The notes below the pieces were generated by a model. The model ran no database searches, had not been told where the DNA came from, and saw nothing but the letters and a program-made list of their open reading frames with translations. From Halioglobus sp. (GTDB lineage: Bacteria > Pseudomonadota > Gammaproteobacteria > Pseudomonadales > Halieaceae), in the NCBI GenBank assembly GCA_002699145.1, contig PABK01000024.1, forward strand, positions 1 through 64,000: a stretch of DNA of 64,000 nt. The letters run 5' to 3'. This document shows, piece after piece, positions 9,648 to 18,118 of the stretch. Every line of letters begins with the position of its first letter. Within the stretch, counting starts at the first letter, position 1. The translations under genes were made by a program, and so were the position numbers.

Positions 9648-10841
9648 TCAGTGGCTGGACTGCGGCGAAACGTAGGTTTGCAGGGTGTTTTCTATCTGCG
9701 CGCGAGCGCCCGCCGCGTCGAAGCCGTCTGCGGTGGTCGCTTCGGCCAGTGCGAACATGGCCATGAACATCTGCACCCCGTCTGCGTTTTTGCTCACCTC
9801 CAGGCGGGGGTGCCGGGCGAACAGGTCGTACCAGGCCGCGCGCACCTCGGCCCAGAAAGGGCTGGTGCGTTGCCAGTAGGCGTCGCCGGGTGACCAGTCG
9901 AAACCCTCGATGCGCTCGTAGCGCGCCACGCCGTTCTCCCGCGCCAGTACACGCACAACCTCACCGTTCTCGTCCAGCACACTCTTCAGGTTGAACTCTT
10001 CCTGGACCCAGCCAGTGGGTGTGATGGTGTGGCGGTTGCTGCCCACGAGCACGTGGTAGTCGTCGCGCACACTGAACTCGCGCCGCGGTAGTGGCCGCCA
10101 GGTTTCCTCGCTGGTCCAGCTGGAAAAGTTTGCCCTGTGCTGCCAGCGGCCGGCAGCCGCGTAGCGCGGCGAATCGTCCACCTGGTACACCGTCTGCACC
10201 CACTTGCCCCTGGCCTGGCCCGCGTCCAGTGTGACGCGGCGCCATTGCCGGTGGCCATCGAATACGTGCATGTCGCGACCCTGGTACTGCCAGTCCTGGC
10301 GCCAGTGCTTGACTACCATGGGCTCGGCCGACGAGCCGGCCTGCGCGGCGAAGCGAATGACCATGATGTGCTGCAGGCTGATGAAGTCAGGCTCGTCCGC
10401 GACGATATAGACATACTCGGTGCCCCAGCTCTGGTAGGGCGGGTCGGGCTCGTAGCCCGGTGTGAAGCCGACCGTCTCGATAAAGTCGAAACTCGCGCGG
10501 TAGGCGCCGGCCATGGCCAGGATGGCGCGGCGGTCGCGCTCCTTCGCATCCAGCCCGTCCTCCTGCAGCGCCAGCCAGGCCGTGCCCGGGGCGCTGGCCA
10601 GCTCGATGGACTCTCCTGTGGTGGTGCCCCCGCGCGGCGCCATGCGTTCGCCGGGCAGGTAGGGCCAGGCAAAGGTGAACTGGCGCGTGGCGACCGCCTC
10701 GGGCGGGGCGTCTGCAACCGGGCCGTAGGCGAGTACCGGGCCGTGCTGTCCAGGCAGCAGCGCGGCGAACAGCGCCGCGCCGGCCAGCCGCCCTAGTTGA
10801 CGATGTAGCTGTCGAACCACTGGCCGGATGCGCCGATCCAC
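9648..10841 (-). CDS. DUF6607 family protein
   Basis: 397 aa with a probable signal segment (GRLAGAALFAALLPGQHGPVLA). Conserved-looking regions are FTFAWPYLPGERMAPRGGTT, YQSWGTEYVYIVADEPDFIS, MVVKHWRQDWQYQG and SSWTSEETWRPLPRREFSVR. These match DUF6607, a Trp-rich periplasmic or outer-membrane family of unknown function. The gene overlaps the end of the DUF3313 lipoprotein gene by 49 bases if the ATG at 10841 is used; GTG at 10820 is an alternative. The two are almost certainly co-transcribed. Confidence 0.78.
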   Translation of the reverse strand: MDRRIRPVVRQLHRQLGRLAGAALFAALLPGQHGPVLAYGPVADAPPEAVATRQFTFAWPYLPGERMAPRGGTTTGESIELASAPGTAWLALQEDGLDAKERDRRAILAMAGAYRASFDFIETVGFTPGYEPDPPYQSWGTEYVYIVADEPDFISLQHIMVIRFAAQAGSSAEPMVVKHWRQDWQYQGRDMHVFDGHRQWRRVTLDAGQARGKWVQTVYQVDDSPRYAAAGRWQHRANFSSWTSEETWRPLPRREFSVRDDYHVLVGSNRHTITPTGWVQEEFNLKSVLDENGEVVRVLARENGVARYERIEGFDWSPGDAYWQRTSPFWAEVRAAWYDLFARHPRLEVSKNADGVQMFMAMFALAEATTADGFDAAGARAQIENTLQTYVSPQSSH

Positions 10842-11494
10842 TCGTCGAGCAGCGGCTGCACGTTTTTCATCTCCACGGGCTCACCGTGGGCCACGGTGCT
10901 GGAACCCAGGCGCGCGGTCGCCGCCAGGCGCTTGCTGGAGAGGGAGTCCAGCAACTCCACCTCGACGATTAGTTGCACCGCATCGCTGCGCAGCCCGGTG
11001 GCCTCACCGACGCCGACTGCCACGGCACTGACCGGGATGTAGTTGTACCACTGCAGGGGCTTGAAGCCGACCGACGCGGTGGTCAGCGCCGCGCGCAGCC
11101 GCAGCACGCCGGGTCCGGGCTCGTTCACCAGTGGCATGCGTTGCCCCAAAGTGGTGCGGATGCCCTTGTTCAGGTAGGCCAGGGCCTGGGCCACGTCCTT
11201 CTCGTCGAAGTCCTTGAAGGTGTGACGTGGCGGGTAGACGATCACCGGGTCGATCATCAGGGAGTGGTAGGTATCGCCCATGTCCGGGCTGATCCAGCCG
11301 ACCACGGTTACCCCGTCGGGTGATTGCAGTTGCTGGAAATCGGAGTAGTCGCCGAGAAAGCCGGAGAATTCTTCCTTTTTCACTTCTTTCTGCGCGCAAG
11401 CCGCGACCACGAGCAGCGCCAGACACGCTGTGGCCAGTTGCAGGCACATGCCGGCCCAGCGGGAATGCGCCTCTCGCCGTGTAGTATTCATCAT
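10793..11494 (-). CDS. DUF3313 lipoprotein
   Basis: 233 aa. An N-terminal lipoprotein signal with lipobox LVVAAC places the lipidated Cys near residue 33. The mature start contains FSGFLGDYSDFQQL, typical of DUF3313, followed by a domain with IDPVIVYPP and a conserved VELLDSLSSKRLAA near the C-terminus. DUF3313 lipoproteins are probably anchored in the outer membrane; function unknown. First gene of a two-gene unit with the overlapping DUF6607 gene. Confidence 0.85.
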   Translation of the reverse strand: MMNTTRREAHSRWAGMCLQLATACLALLVVAACAQKEVKKEEFSGFLGDYSDFQQLQSPDGVTVVGWISPDMGDTYHSLMIDPVIVYPPRHTFKDFDEKDVAQALAYLNKGIRTTLGQRMPLVNEPGPGVLRLRAALTTASVGFKPLQWYNYIPVSAVAVGVGEATGLRSDAVQLIVEVELLDSLSSKRLAATARLGSSTVAHGEPVEMKNVQPLLDEWIGASGQWFDSYIVN

Positions 11495-11611
11495 TGCATC
11501 AGTCCTTCAATGGTTGGCCGCCCTGACGGAGGCGTGGAGGGAACAGCGGAATTTTCAGTATAGCATGGCGTTGACGGCAGCACTTCACTACCTCGTGTTC
11601 GCGCGCGCCTG

Positions 11612-12910
11612 CTAGGGGAAGATGCCCCGCACCAGCTTGGCCTCGGCCACCCGCGCGATGCCCTCCATCAGCGCGGCGGTGCGCATATCGATGCCGTCGC
11701 GCTGGCTGCGTTGCAGGGTGCGCTGGAAGGCGCCGGTCAACATGCGGTGCAATCGTTCGTTGGTTTCCTCCAGCGACCAGGCGAACTCCTGGGTGTTCTG
11801 CACCCACTCGAAATAGGACACGGTCACGCCGCCGGCGTTGCCCAAAATGTCCGGCAGCACGAAGATGCCGCGCTCGGCGAGAATGGCGTCGGCCTCCATC
11901 GAGGTCGGCCCGTTCGCGCCTTCGGCGAGGATACGGCACTTGATGCGCGCCGCGTTGTCCTCGGTGATCTGGTTCTGCAGCGCTGCCGGGATGAGGATGT
12001 CGCAGTCCAGTTCCAGCAACTCGGCGTTGCTGATTTCCTCGCCGTCGCTGTAGCCCTTGAGTACGCCTTCACGCTCGACGTGCTCCACCAGGGACACCAT
12101 GTTGAGTCCCCTGGGATTGTAGATGCCGGTCGACACGTCGCTCACTGCGACGATCCGTGTGCCGTGCTCGGCCAGGTAGATCGCCGCGTTGCGTCCGACA
12201 TTGCCGAAACCCTGCACTACCGCAGTGGCGCCTTTCAGGTCCAGTTGCAGGTGGTCGGCGGCCTCCTTGACCAGGTAGATCAGGCCCCGGCCGGTAGCCT
12301 CCTCGCGGCCCTGCGCACCGCCGAGCACCACCGGTTTGCCGGTGACCACCTCGTTGACGGCGTGGCCCACCTGCAGGCTGTAGGTGTCCATTATCCAGGC
12401 CATGACCTGGGCGTTGGTGCCCATGTCGGGGGCGGGTATGTCGCGATCCGGCCCGATCATGTCGAAGATTTCCAGGGTGTAGCGGCGTGTCAGGCGCTGC
12501 AGTTCGGGCCGGGACAGTTTGCTTGGATCGATGCGCACACCGCCCTTGGCGCCGCCGAAGGGCAGGTGCATCAGTGCGCACTTCCAGGTCATCCACATCG
12601 CCAGCGCCGACACCTCGCCGAGATTGACGTCCTCGTGGTAGCGGATGCCGCCCTTGGTTGGCCCCATGGTGAGAATATGCTGGACGCGGTAACCGAAGAC
12701 GGTCTCCACTTCCGAGTACTGGTCGCGCCGGCAGGGAAAGCTCACCAGCATGGTGCGCTGCGGAAACAGCAGACGATCGCGCAGGTTTTCATCCAGGCCC
12801 ATCAGTTCCGCAGCGTGCAGGAACTGGTTCTGCGCCAGGTTGAACATGGGTGTGTCCCACTCGGCACGTGGCTCCAGGGGTTGGTCGAAAGGGCGGATGG
12901 ATGTCTTCAT
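11612..12910 (-). CDS. Glutamate/leucine dehydrogenase family (GLFV) protein, probable glutamate dehydrogenase
   Basis: 432 aa, normal for the ~420-residue GDH class. The dimerisation/substrate domain has MGPTKGGIRYH and PFGGAKGGVRIDP with the substrate and catalytic lysines, and DMGTNAQVMAWIMDTYS. The Rossmann domain has VQGFGNVGRNAA for NAD(P). The C-terminal SYFEWVQNTQ segment is typical of GDH. It interconverts glutamate with 2-oxoglutarate and ammonium. Last gene of the ion-transport operon, 20 bases after the Na/Pi transporter, an unusual companion that may link nitrogen or osmolyte metabolism to ion flux. Confidence 0.93.
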   Translation of the reverse strand: MKTSIRPFDQPLEPRAEWDTPMFNLAQNQFLHAAELMGLDENLRDRLLFPQRTMLVSFPCRRDQYSEVETVFGYRVQHILTMGPTKGGIRYHEDVNLGEVSALAMWMTWKCALMHLPFGGAKGGVRIDPSKLSRPELQRLTRRYTLEIFDMIGPDRDIPAPDMGTNAQVMAWIMDTYSLQVGHAVNEVVTGKPVVLGGAQGREEATGRGLIYLVKEAADHLQLDLKGATAVVQGFGNVGRNAAIYLAEHGTRIVAVSDVSTGIYNPRGLNMVSLVEHVEREGVLKGYSDGEEISNAELLELDCDILIPAALQNQITEDNAARIKCRILAEGANGPTSMEADAILAERGIFVLPDILGNAGGVTVSYFEWVQNTQEFAWSLEETNERLHRMLTGAFQRTLQRSQRDGIDMRTAALMEGIARVAEAKLVRGIFP

Positions 12911-12930
12911 GGTTTGTCCTGCTATGGTTG

Positions 12931-14535
12931 TTATGTATCAGGTGGCTCCTGGCGATGCATCGCCGGCGCGCTCAGTCGCGCAAAGTTGAGCAATTTGTCG
13001 CTCAGCCTGCGGGAATAGGTGACGAAGTTGGTCAGGGCGCCGGCGTCGCGCCGTACCGTATCCGCCAGCAGTGGCAGCAGGTCGCGGTTGGCCTCGTCCA
13101 GTGCCGCCATCAGGGCGTGCGGTTTGCTTTCCGGCAGTGGGCCGCTGCCCTGGATTAGCGCGTCGTGAATATCGTCGAACAGGGCCAGGGTCGCGCTGGA
13201 TAGTTCGCGCACCACCAGCAGCACATCGCTTTCCAGCTCGATGTATTGCCGGTTCATCACGCGCTTGGTGTTGAAGATGTCCTCGATAGAGTCGTGTATC
13301 TGGAACAGGTAGTCGTAGCGTGTGAACAGCGCGAGCAACAGGCGCGACTCGCGCTCGTCTGTTACCGAGCCAACTGCGCGGGAAAAGTAGGCAAGGTATT
13401 CCTTTTCGATAAAATTGATGTAGTCGATCCGCTTCGCCGACGAGTCCAGGACATTGCGGTAGTTGGATTCGATGCTCAGCGTGACCTGGTTGTAGTTCTC
13501 CTGCAGGAACGCCAACAGGTCCCTGAGGTTTTGCTCCAGGCGTGCGTGAACCTCGTCGAAGGCCTCCTCGGGCTGGTAGACCGGGATGTCCAGTCGCTGG
13601 AAGTCCATTTTTCCCTCCCCGATCAGCGCCTCCACCAGGCGGGTGAACGGGGTGATCAGCAGCAGGAAAAGGGCGCTGGCGGCAAGATTGAATATCAGGT
13701 GAAAATTCGCCAGTGCGACGGCGGGCGAATCGCCGAGCCTGTGCAGCTGGTCGCTCCAGGAGAGTACCGCGGGCAGGAAAATGAGCACGCCGCCGACATT
13801 GAACAGGAAATGGCTGAGCGCTGTTTTTTTCGCGGCCGCGTCCATATTGAGCATGGCGATCAGGGCCGTGGCGGTGGTGCCGATGTTCGCGCCCATGATG
13901 ATGGGCACGGCGTTTTCCAGGCCCATCAGGCCCTGCTGGGTAAAGATAATCGCCAGCCCGGTGGTCACCGAACTGGACTGCACCAGCGCCGTAAAGGCGC
14001 AGCCCACCAGCAGGGCCAGCAGCGGATGTTGCGGCTGCACCAGGTACTGCATCAGGCCAGGCTCGTTCTGTAACGGCTGCAGGGAAGATGAAATCAGGTT
14101 CAGGCTGAAAAACACGAAACCGAAGTAAAAAATCGACTTGCCGAAAATCGAGGCGCGACTGCGCAACAGGCTGAGTGCGAAACCGGCGATGATGAATACC
14201 GGTGCAAAGGCTGTGAGTTTGAATGCGACCAGTTGCGCCGTCACGGTGGTGCCGACATTCGCGCCGAAGACGATACCCACACTGTTCTTGAAAGACAGTA
14301 CGCCAGCGTTTACCAGGCCTATGGCAATGACCGAGGTGGCCGAACTGGACTGTATGACCGCGGTGACCAGGGCGCCGATGATGAAGCCGACGACGGGAAA
14401 CCGTGTGGCGTGCGCCAGGGTGCGGCGAAAGCGCTCACCCGAGATTTGCTCGATTTCACGCGAGAAATTTTCCAGACCAAAGACGAACAGGATAACGGCA
14501 GTGACGCCCGCGACGAGGATTTGCACCGTTTCCAT
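12931..14535 (-). CDS. Na/Pi cotransporter family protein
   Basis: 534 aa. Two inverted NptA/PNaS repeats carry the QSSSATS (~residue 57) and QSSSVTT signature motifs and matching GANVGTT and GANIGTT loops. About eight helices are followed by a ~200-residue cytoplasmic PhoU-like helical domain. It probably imports phosphate with sodium, or modulates phosphate. The ATG overlaps the stop of mgtE by one base (TAATG), so translation is likely coupled. The long frame upstream of this ATG is a shadow of mgtE. Confidence 0.92.
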   Translation of the reverse strand: METVQILVAGVTAVILFVFGLENFSREIEQISGERFRRTLAHATRFPVVGFIIGALVTAVIQSSSATSVIAIGLVNAGVLSFKNSVGIVFGANVGTTVTAQLVAFKLTAFAPVFIIAGFALSLLRSRASIFGKSIFYFGFVFFSLNLISSSLQPLQNEPGLMQYLVQPQHPLLALLVGCAFTALVQSSSVTTGLAIIFTQQGLMGLENAVPIIMGANIGTTATALIAMLNMDAAAKKTALSHFLFNVGGVLIFLPAVLSWSDQLHRLGDSPAVALANFHLIFNLAASALFLLLITPFTRLVEALIGEGKMDFQRLDIPVYQPEEAFDEVHARLEQNLRDLLAFLQENYNQVTLSIESNYRNVLDSSAKRIDYINFIEKEYLAYFSRAVGSVTDERESRLLLALFTRYDYLFQIHDSIEDIFNTKRVMNRQYIELESDVLLVVRELSSATLALFDDIHDALIQGSGPLPESKPHALMAALDEANRDLLPLLADTVRRDAGALTNFVTYSRRLSDKLLNFARLSAPAMHRQEPPDT

Positions 14536-15821
14536 TACAGCAGGGAAGCCAGCAGCGTGGCCGTGCCGAGAAAGGCGAGGAAGCCGGAAACGTCCGTCAC
14601 CGTGGTCAGTATGATGGAGGAGGCCGTTGCCGGATCCTGGCCGTAGCGCGACAGGATCATGGGCACCAGCGCGCCGGAAATGCCCGCCATGACCATCGCC
14701 GTGACCATGGCGATGGCGATGACCAAACCCAGTCCCCAGGAACTGCTCCAAACCCACACGCCAAGACCGCAGGTGACGGCCAGTGCGCAGCCGTTGATCA
14801 GGCCGATCTGCAATTCCTTCCACAACACCACGCGCCATTGCAGGGTGCTGACCTCGCGCAGCGCCAGCCCGCGCATGGTCACCGCCAGGGCCTGTGAGCC
14901 TGCGTTGCCCGACTGGCCGGCGACCACCGGTAGCAGGATGGCCAGGGCAGTGAACTGGGCGATGGTCGACTCGAACAGTCCCACCACCGCGGCGGCGAGG
15001 AAAGCGGTGAGCAGGTTGATATGTAGCCAGGTCAGCCGGCGCCTGACCGCGAACAGCGGCGTGGACAGCGCGCGCTCGTCCGCACTGGCGCCGACCATGC
15101 GCTGTATGTCCGCCGTGGCCGCGCCCTCGGCGGCCTGGAACAGGTTGGTATAGCGGACGATGCCCAGAAGCCTGAAGTCCTGGTCCACTACCGGGATAGA
15201 GTCAACCCGCGAGCGCTCGAACAGCTCCACCAGGTCGTCCTCGGTGGAGGTCAGGTAGGCCACCTCGCTGACCTCGTTGACCAGGCTCTGCATGCGCGCG
15301 TCGGGCGACGCCAGCGCCATATCCTGCAGGTCGACCCGCCCGCTGAGGACGCCGTCGTCCGTCACCAGGTACAGCGAGCGGGTGCGCTGCGCGCCGGAAT
15401 TGCGCAGGGCCTCAAGGGCCTCGCTGACCGTCTGCTCGCCGAGATACTGAGTGCCGAGCCGGTCCATGAAGCGGCCGGCGCTGCGCTCCGGGAATTCCAG
15501 CAGCTCGCGATACTCGGTGCGCACCCGCACCGGCAGGCCGTGCAGCACGCGCTCTTGCTCCTCGTCCGACAGGCTGCGCAGGATGAGCATGGCGGTGCGC
15601 ACCGTGGCGGCCTGCAGCACCGTGGCCTGGCGCTCTTCGTCCAGTTGCAGAAACAGCGGCGCGAGATTCGCCGGGTCCACGTGTTCCAGCACGCTGTTGA
15701 CGGCGGCGGGTGACAGCGTCTCCAGCGCCTCGAGCGCGCTGTCATCACGCTGCACCGCCCTGGCCGCCTCGGCGGGGTGCTGAAGTACATAGTGCTCGCG
15801 CACCCGCTGCGCCAGGTTCAT
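14535..15821 (-). CDS. mgtE: Magnesium transporter MgtE
   Basis: 428 aa. An N-terminal superhelical MgtE_N domain (~residues 20-120) precedes two CBS domains (~125-250: YLGEQTVSEALEAL, LVELFERSRVDSIPVVDQ) and five C-terminal TM helices including ILLPVVAGQSGNAGSQALA, the conserved pore region. It is a Mg2+-gated divalent cation channel whose cytosolic domains sense Mg2+. The start overlaps the stop of the upstream MgtE_N/CBS gene by four bases (ATGA), and its stop overlaps the Na/Pi gene. Confidence 0.93.
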   Translation of the reverse strand: MNLAQRVREHYVLQHPAEAARAVQRDDSALEALETLSPAAVNSVLEHVDPANLAPLFLQLDEERQATVLQAATVRTAMLILRSLSDEEQERVLHGLPVRVRTEYRELLEFPERSAGRFMDRLGTQYLGEQTVSEALEALRNSGAQRTRSLYLVTDDGVLSGRVDLQDMALASPDARMQSLVNEVSEVAYLTSTEDDLVELFERSRVDSIPVVDQDFRLLGIVRYTNLFQAAEGAATADIQRMVGASADERALSTPLFAVRRRLTWLHINLLTAFLAAAVVGLFESTIAQFTALAILLPVVAGQSGNAGSQALAVTMRGLALREVSTLQWRVVLWKELQIGLINGCALAVTCGLGVWVWSSSWGLGLVIAIAMVTAMVMAGISGALVPMILSRYGQDPATASSIILTTVTDVSGFLAFLGTATLLASLL

Positions 15822-16642
15822 CGCACCCTCCCGAGCAGGGTCTCGAGCAAGCGCCCACAGGTGGTGAGATAGCCCGTGGCCAGTTCGGAAAACAGCCGTT
15901 CGGGGGTGAACTCCGCGGCGGAGGCGTCCACCGCCACGCGCAGTAGCGCCGCGCGGTTGACCACGCCGAGCAGGCGATGCCTGGCATCCACCACCGGCAG
16001 GTAGTTGTAGCGCGTCCACAGGCGTGAGCCCAGTGCGGTGTCCGCGCTGGTCAGGCCACTCAGCGGCGCCACGGGGGTGAGTGCCTCCGCGACGGACCTG
16101 TCGTGGTTTTTCAGTGCGAACGCCGCTTCCAGGGCGAGCATGCCCAGGTAGCGGTTCTGTTCGTCCACCACGAGGACCGGGCGCGGCCGGGTATCGCCGC
16201 TGGCGGACATCTGCCTGGCGAACTCGCCGCAGCTCATCGTCGACGCCACGCGCACGAATCGCGTGGCCGCCAGCGACGCCAGGCTGTGTGAGGGAAAGTC
16301 GAACAGCTCGCGCAGTGCATCGCGCCTGTCCCCGGGGCACGCCTCCAGCACGGCGGGGTAGCGCGCCGCGGACAGGTGCGACACCAGTGCCACGGCGTCG
16401 TCCTGCGAGGCCGCGGTGAGCAGTGCGCAGGTCGGTTCGCTGTCCAGTTCGCCCAGCAGGTTGGTCAGTTGCCAGCTGGGCAGGCGGGTAGCGACCGGCG
16501 CCGCCAGCTCCGGCGGCAGGGAGACGATCAGCTGCGCCAGCGCCGCCAGGTCGGCGCCGGCCAGCAACCCCGCCAGTTCGTCCGGATAGGAGCGGGCGAA
16601 CTGCGCGACCAGCGGATCACTCGTCTGCGCCATGATCCTCAC
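15818..16642 (-). CDS. Soluble MgtE_N/CBS-domain protein (orphan MgtE sensor half)
   Basis: 274 aa with no TM helix. The first ~125 residues are an MgtE_N-like helical repeat (LIVSLPPELAAPVATRLP, LLGELDSEPTCALL). Two CBS motifs follow (RPRPVLVVDEQNRYLGMLAL, YNYLPVVDARHRLLGVV) and a short helical tail. It looks like the cytosolic sensor half of an MgtE without its pore. Directly before and coupled to a complete mgtE, so it could form mixed assemblies or regulate the channel; that is inference. The start (ATG 16642 or 16633) overlaps the upstream MscS gene. Confidence 0.82.
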   Translation of the reverse strand: MRIMAQTSDPLVAQFARSYPDELAGLLAGADLAALAQLIVSLPPELAAPVATRLPSWQLTNLLGELDSEPTCALLTAASQDDAVALVSHLSAARYPAVLEACPGDRRDALRELFDFPSHSLASLAATRFVRVASTMSCGEFARQMSASGDTRPRPVLVVDEQNRYLGMLALEAAFALKNHDRSVAEALTPVAPLSGLTSADTALGSRLWTRYNYLPVVDARHRLLGVVNRAALLRVAVDASAAEFTPERLFSELATGYLTTCGRLLETLLGRVR

Positions 16643-17399
16643 CGGGGACAGGTTCGGGCAGCAGGGTCACCTCCGTATCGACGAAACGCGAGGCCGGCAC
16701 CGTGGTGGTGCCCGCCCGGGTCTCGAGCACCACCGCCGTGCTGAGAATCTCCACGATTCTCCCCTCCACGTCGTTGAGGCGCACCCGGTCACCGATGCGG
16801 TAACGGTCCACGGCGCGGCGGGCGAGGAGGTTTTCCACGAGCTGGCGGCTGCCCAGGGCGAAGGCCAGGGACAGGCCGCCGAAGAAAAACGCCACGAGGA
16901 TGACCAGCACGTTGGAGATGAAGGAGATGTCGATCGCGGTCTGCGCCAGGCCGGTCAGCACCGCCGCGGTGACGACCAGCACCTGGACCAGTCGCGGCGC
17001 GATGTGCTCGGCGCTGACCCCGATCAATCCGGCCAGCACGCTGCGCAATACCACCCCGATGAAGTAGCCCGCCAGGATGATCAAGCCGCCGAGGATCAGC
17101 TGGGGTACCTGCTGCAGCAGCAGGTCCAGCCACTGTTGCACCACGGTGACACTGAGGGTGCGCATGGCCAGCAGCAGGAAGAATACCAGCACACCGTAGT
17201 AGACCAGGCCGCGCAGGGCCTGGCGCAGGCCGCGCAGGTCGACCTGGTCCAGGCGCGCGGAGGCGCGGCGACGCAGGTAGCCGTCCAGGCGCATCAGCAG
17301 TCGCTCGGTAATCCTGGCGAGGAAATTGGCGGCGAAGAAGCCCGCCACCGCGATGAGTACCGCGAGTAGTTCGGGATTACTGGTCAGTACCTTCGGCAT
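16617..17399 (-). CDS. MscS-family mechanosensitive channel protein
   Basis: 260 aa. About four N-terminal helices include an Arg-rich linker, then the MscS core: pore-lining helix (FISNVLVILVAFFFGGLSLAFALGSRQLVENLLA) and beta domain (YRIGDRVRLNDVEGRIVEI, TTVPASRFVDTEV). It lacks the long C-terminal vestibule of E. coli MscS. It releases solutes or senses membrane tension during osmotic downshift. Its end overlaps the MgtE_N/CBS gene start; the second MscS gene lies 79 bases upstream. Confidence 0.88.
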   Translation of the reverse strand: MPKVLTSNPELLAVLIAVAGFFAANFLARITERLLMRLDGYLRRRASARLDQVDLRGLRQALRGLVYYGVLVFFLLLAMRTLSVTVVQQWLDLLLQQVPQLILGGLIILAGYFIGVVLRSVLAGLIGVSAEHIAPRLVQVLVVTAAVLTGLAQTAIDISFISNVLVILVAFFFGGLSLAFALGSRQLVENLLARRAVDRYRIGDRVRLNDVEGRIVEILSTAVVLETRAGTTTVPASRFVDTEVTLLPEPVPGEDHGADE

Positions 17400-17478
17400 C
17401 GGGCTGCTGCCTCGCTGGACTGCCTGGAAGTCCAGTGTAGACCCGGTGGCGCGCCGATACCAGAGGCCGCCGCGCTGT

Positions 17479-18051
17479 TCAGTTCCGGTCCCTGCCGCGC
17501 AGGCGGTTGCGCCACTCGGGGCGCGACGGCGTGGCGCTGGAGGGCGGCACTTTCTGCGGGAACACGGTGTTGCCCCGGTCCAGCTTGATCACCGGCTTTT
17601 GCAGGATCAGGTTGTTGGGGTAGGTAATGATATTGCCCGCGTCGGTGCGGATGAGGACGTGAAACAGGCTGATCTCCTCGACCTTGCCGGAGATATCAAA
17701 ATCTGCGTCGGTGACCTTGATGCGGTCGCCCACGCGGTAGGGGAAGCCGAAGAAAATGATCATGCTGGCGGTGATATTGCTCAGGATGGACCACTGGGCG
17801 AACAGCGCGACGCCGATCACGGCGAAGACGGAGGACAGGAACAGCGATATCTCGCCGTAGCCCACACCCATGATCAGGCAGACCAGGATTACAAAGAGGA
17901 AGAACAGCGAAATATTTGCCGTCCTCACCAGGTACTGGACCCGGCTGGCGACCACCTGCTTGCGCTCCCCCAGCCTGCGGATGGTGGAGTCCAGCGCGCG
18001 AGTCGCCAGTATGTAGGCAACCAGGCAGACGAAAACCGATGCGAGTTTCAT
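17479..18051 (-). CDS. Small MscS-family channel protein
   Basis: 190 aa. An N-terminal TM helix (residues 1-22), a charged linker, then two helices and the MscS beta domain: AQWSILSNITASMIIFFGFP, YRVGDRIKVTDADFDISG, KVEEISLFHVLIRTDAGNII and a TYPNNLILQKPV end. Shorter than typical MscS (~286), with a truncated C-terminus. The ATG at 18051 follows a good AGGGGAG ribosome site; the open frame extends 18 codons further upstream without support. Second gene of the operon. Confidence 0.86.
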   Translation of the reverse strand: MKLASVFVCLVAYILATRALDSTIRRLGERKQVVASRVQYLVRTANISLFFLFVILVCLIMGVGYGEISLFLSSVFAVIGVALFAQWSILSNITASMIIFFGFPYRVGDRIKVTDADFDISGKVEEISLFHVLIRTDAGNIITYPNNLILQKPVIKLDRGNTVFPQKVPPSSATPSRPEWRNRLRGRDRN

Positions 18052-18118
18052 GAGCTCCCCTGAGATCCTCGGGGTCCTCGCCGCAGGCGCGGGGGCGCGC
18101 TGCAACGCGGACGTGCGG

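Noticed and set aside
15822-16340. N-terminal extension of mgtE
   Set aside because: The open frame continues only as a shadow of the MgtE_N/CBS gene; the ATGA overlap at 15818-15821 marks the true start.
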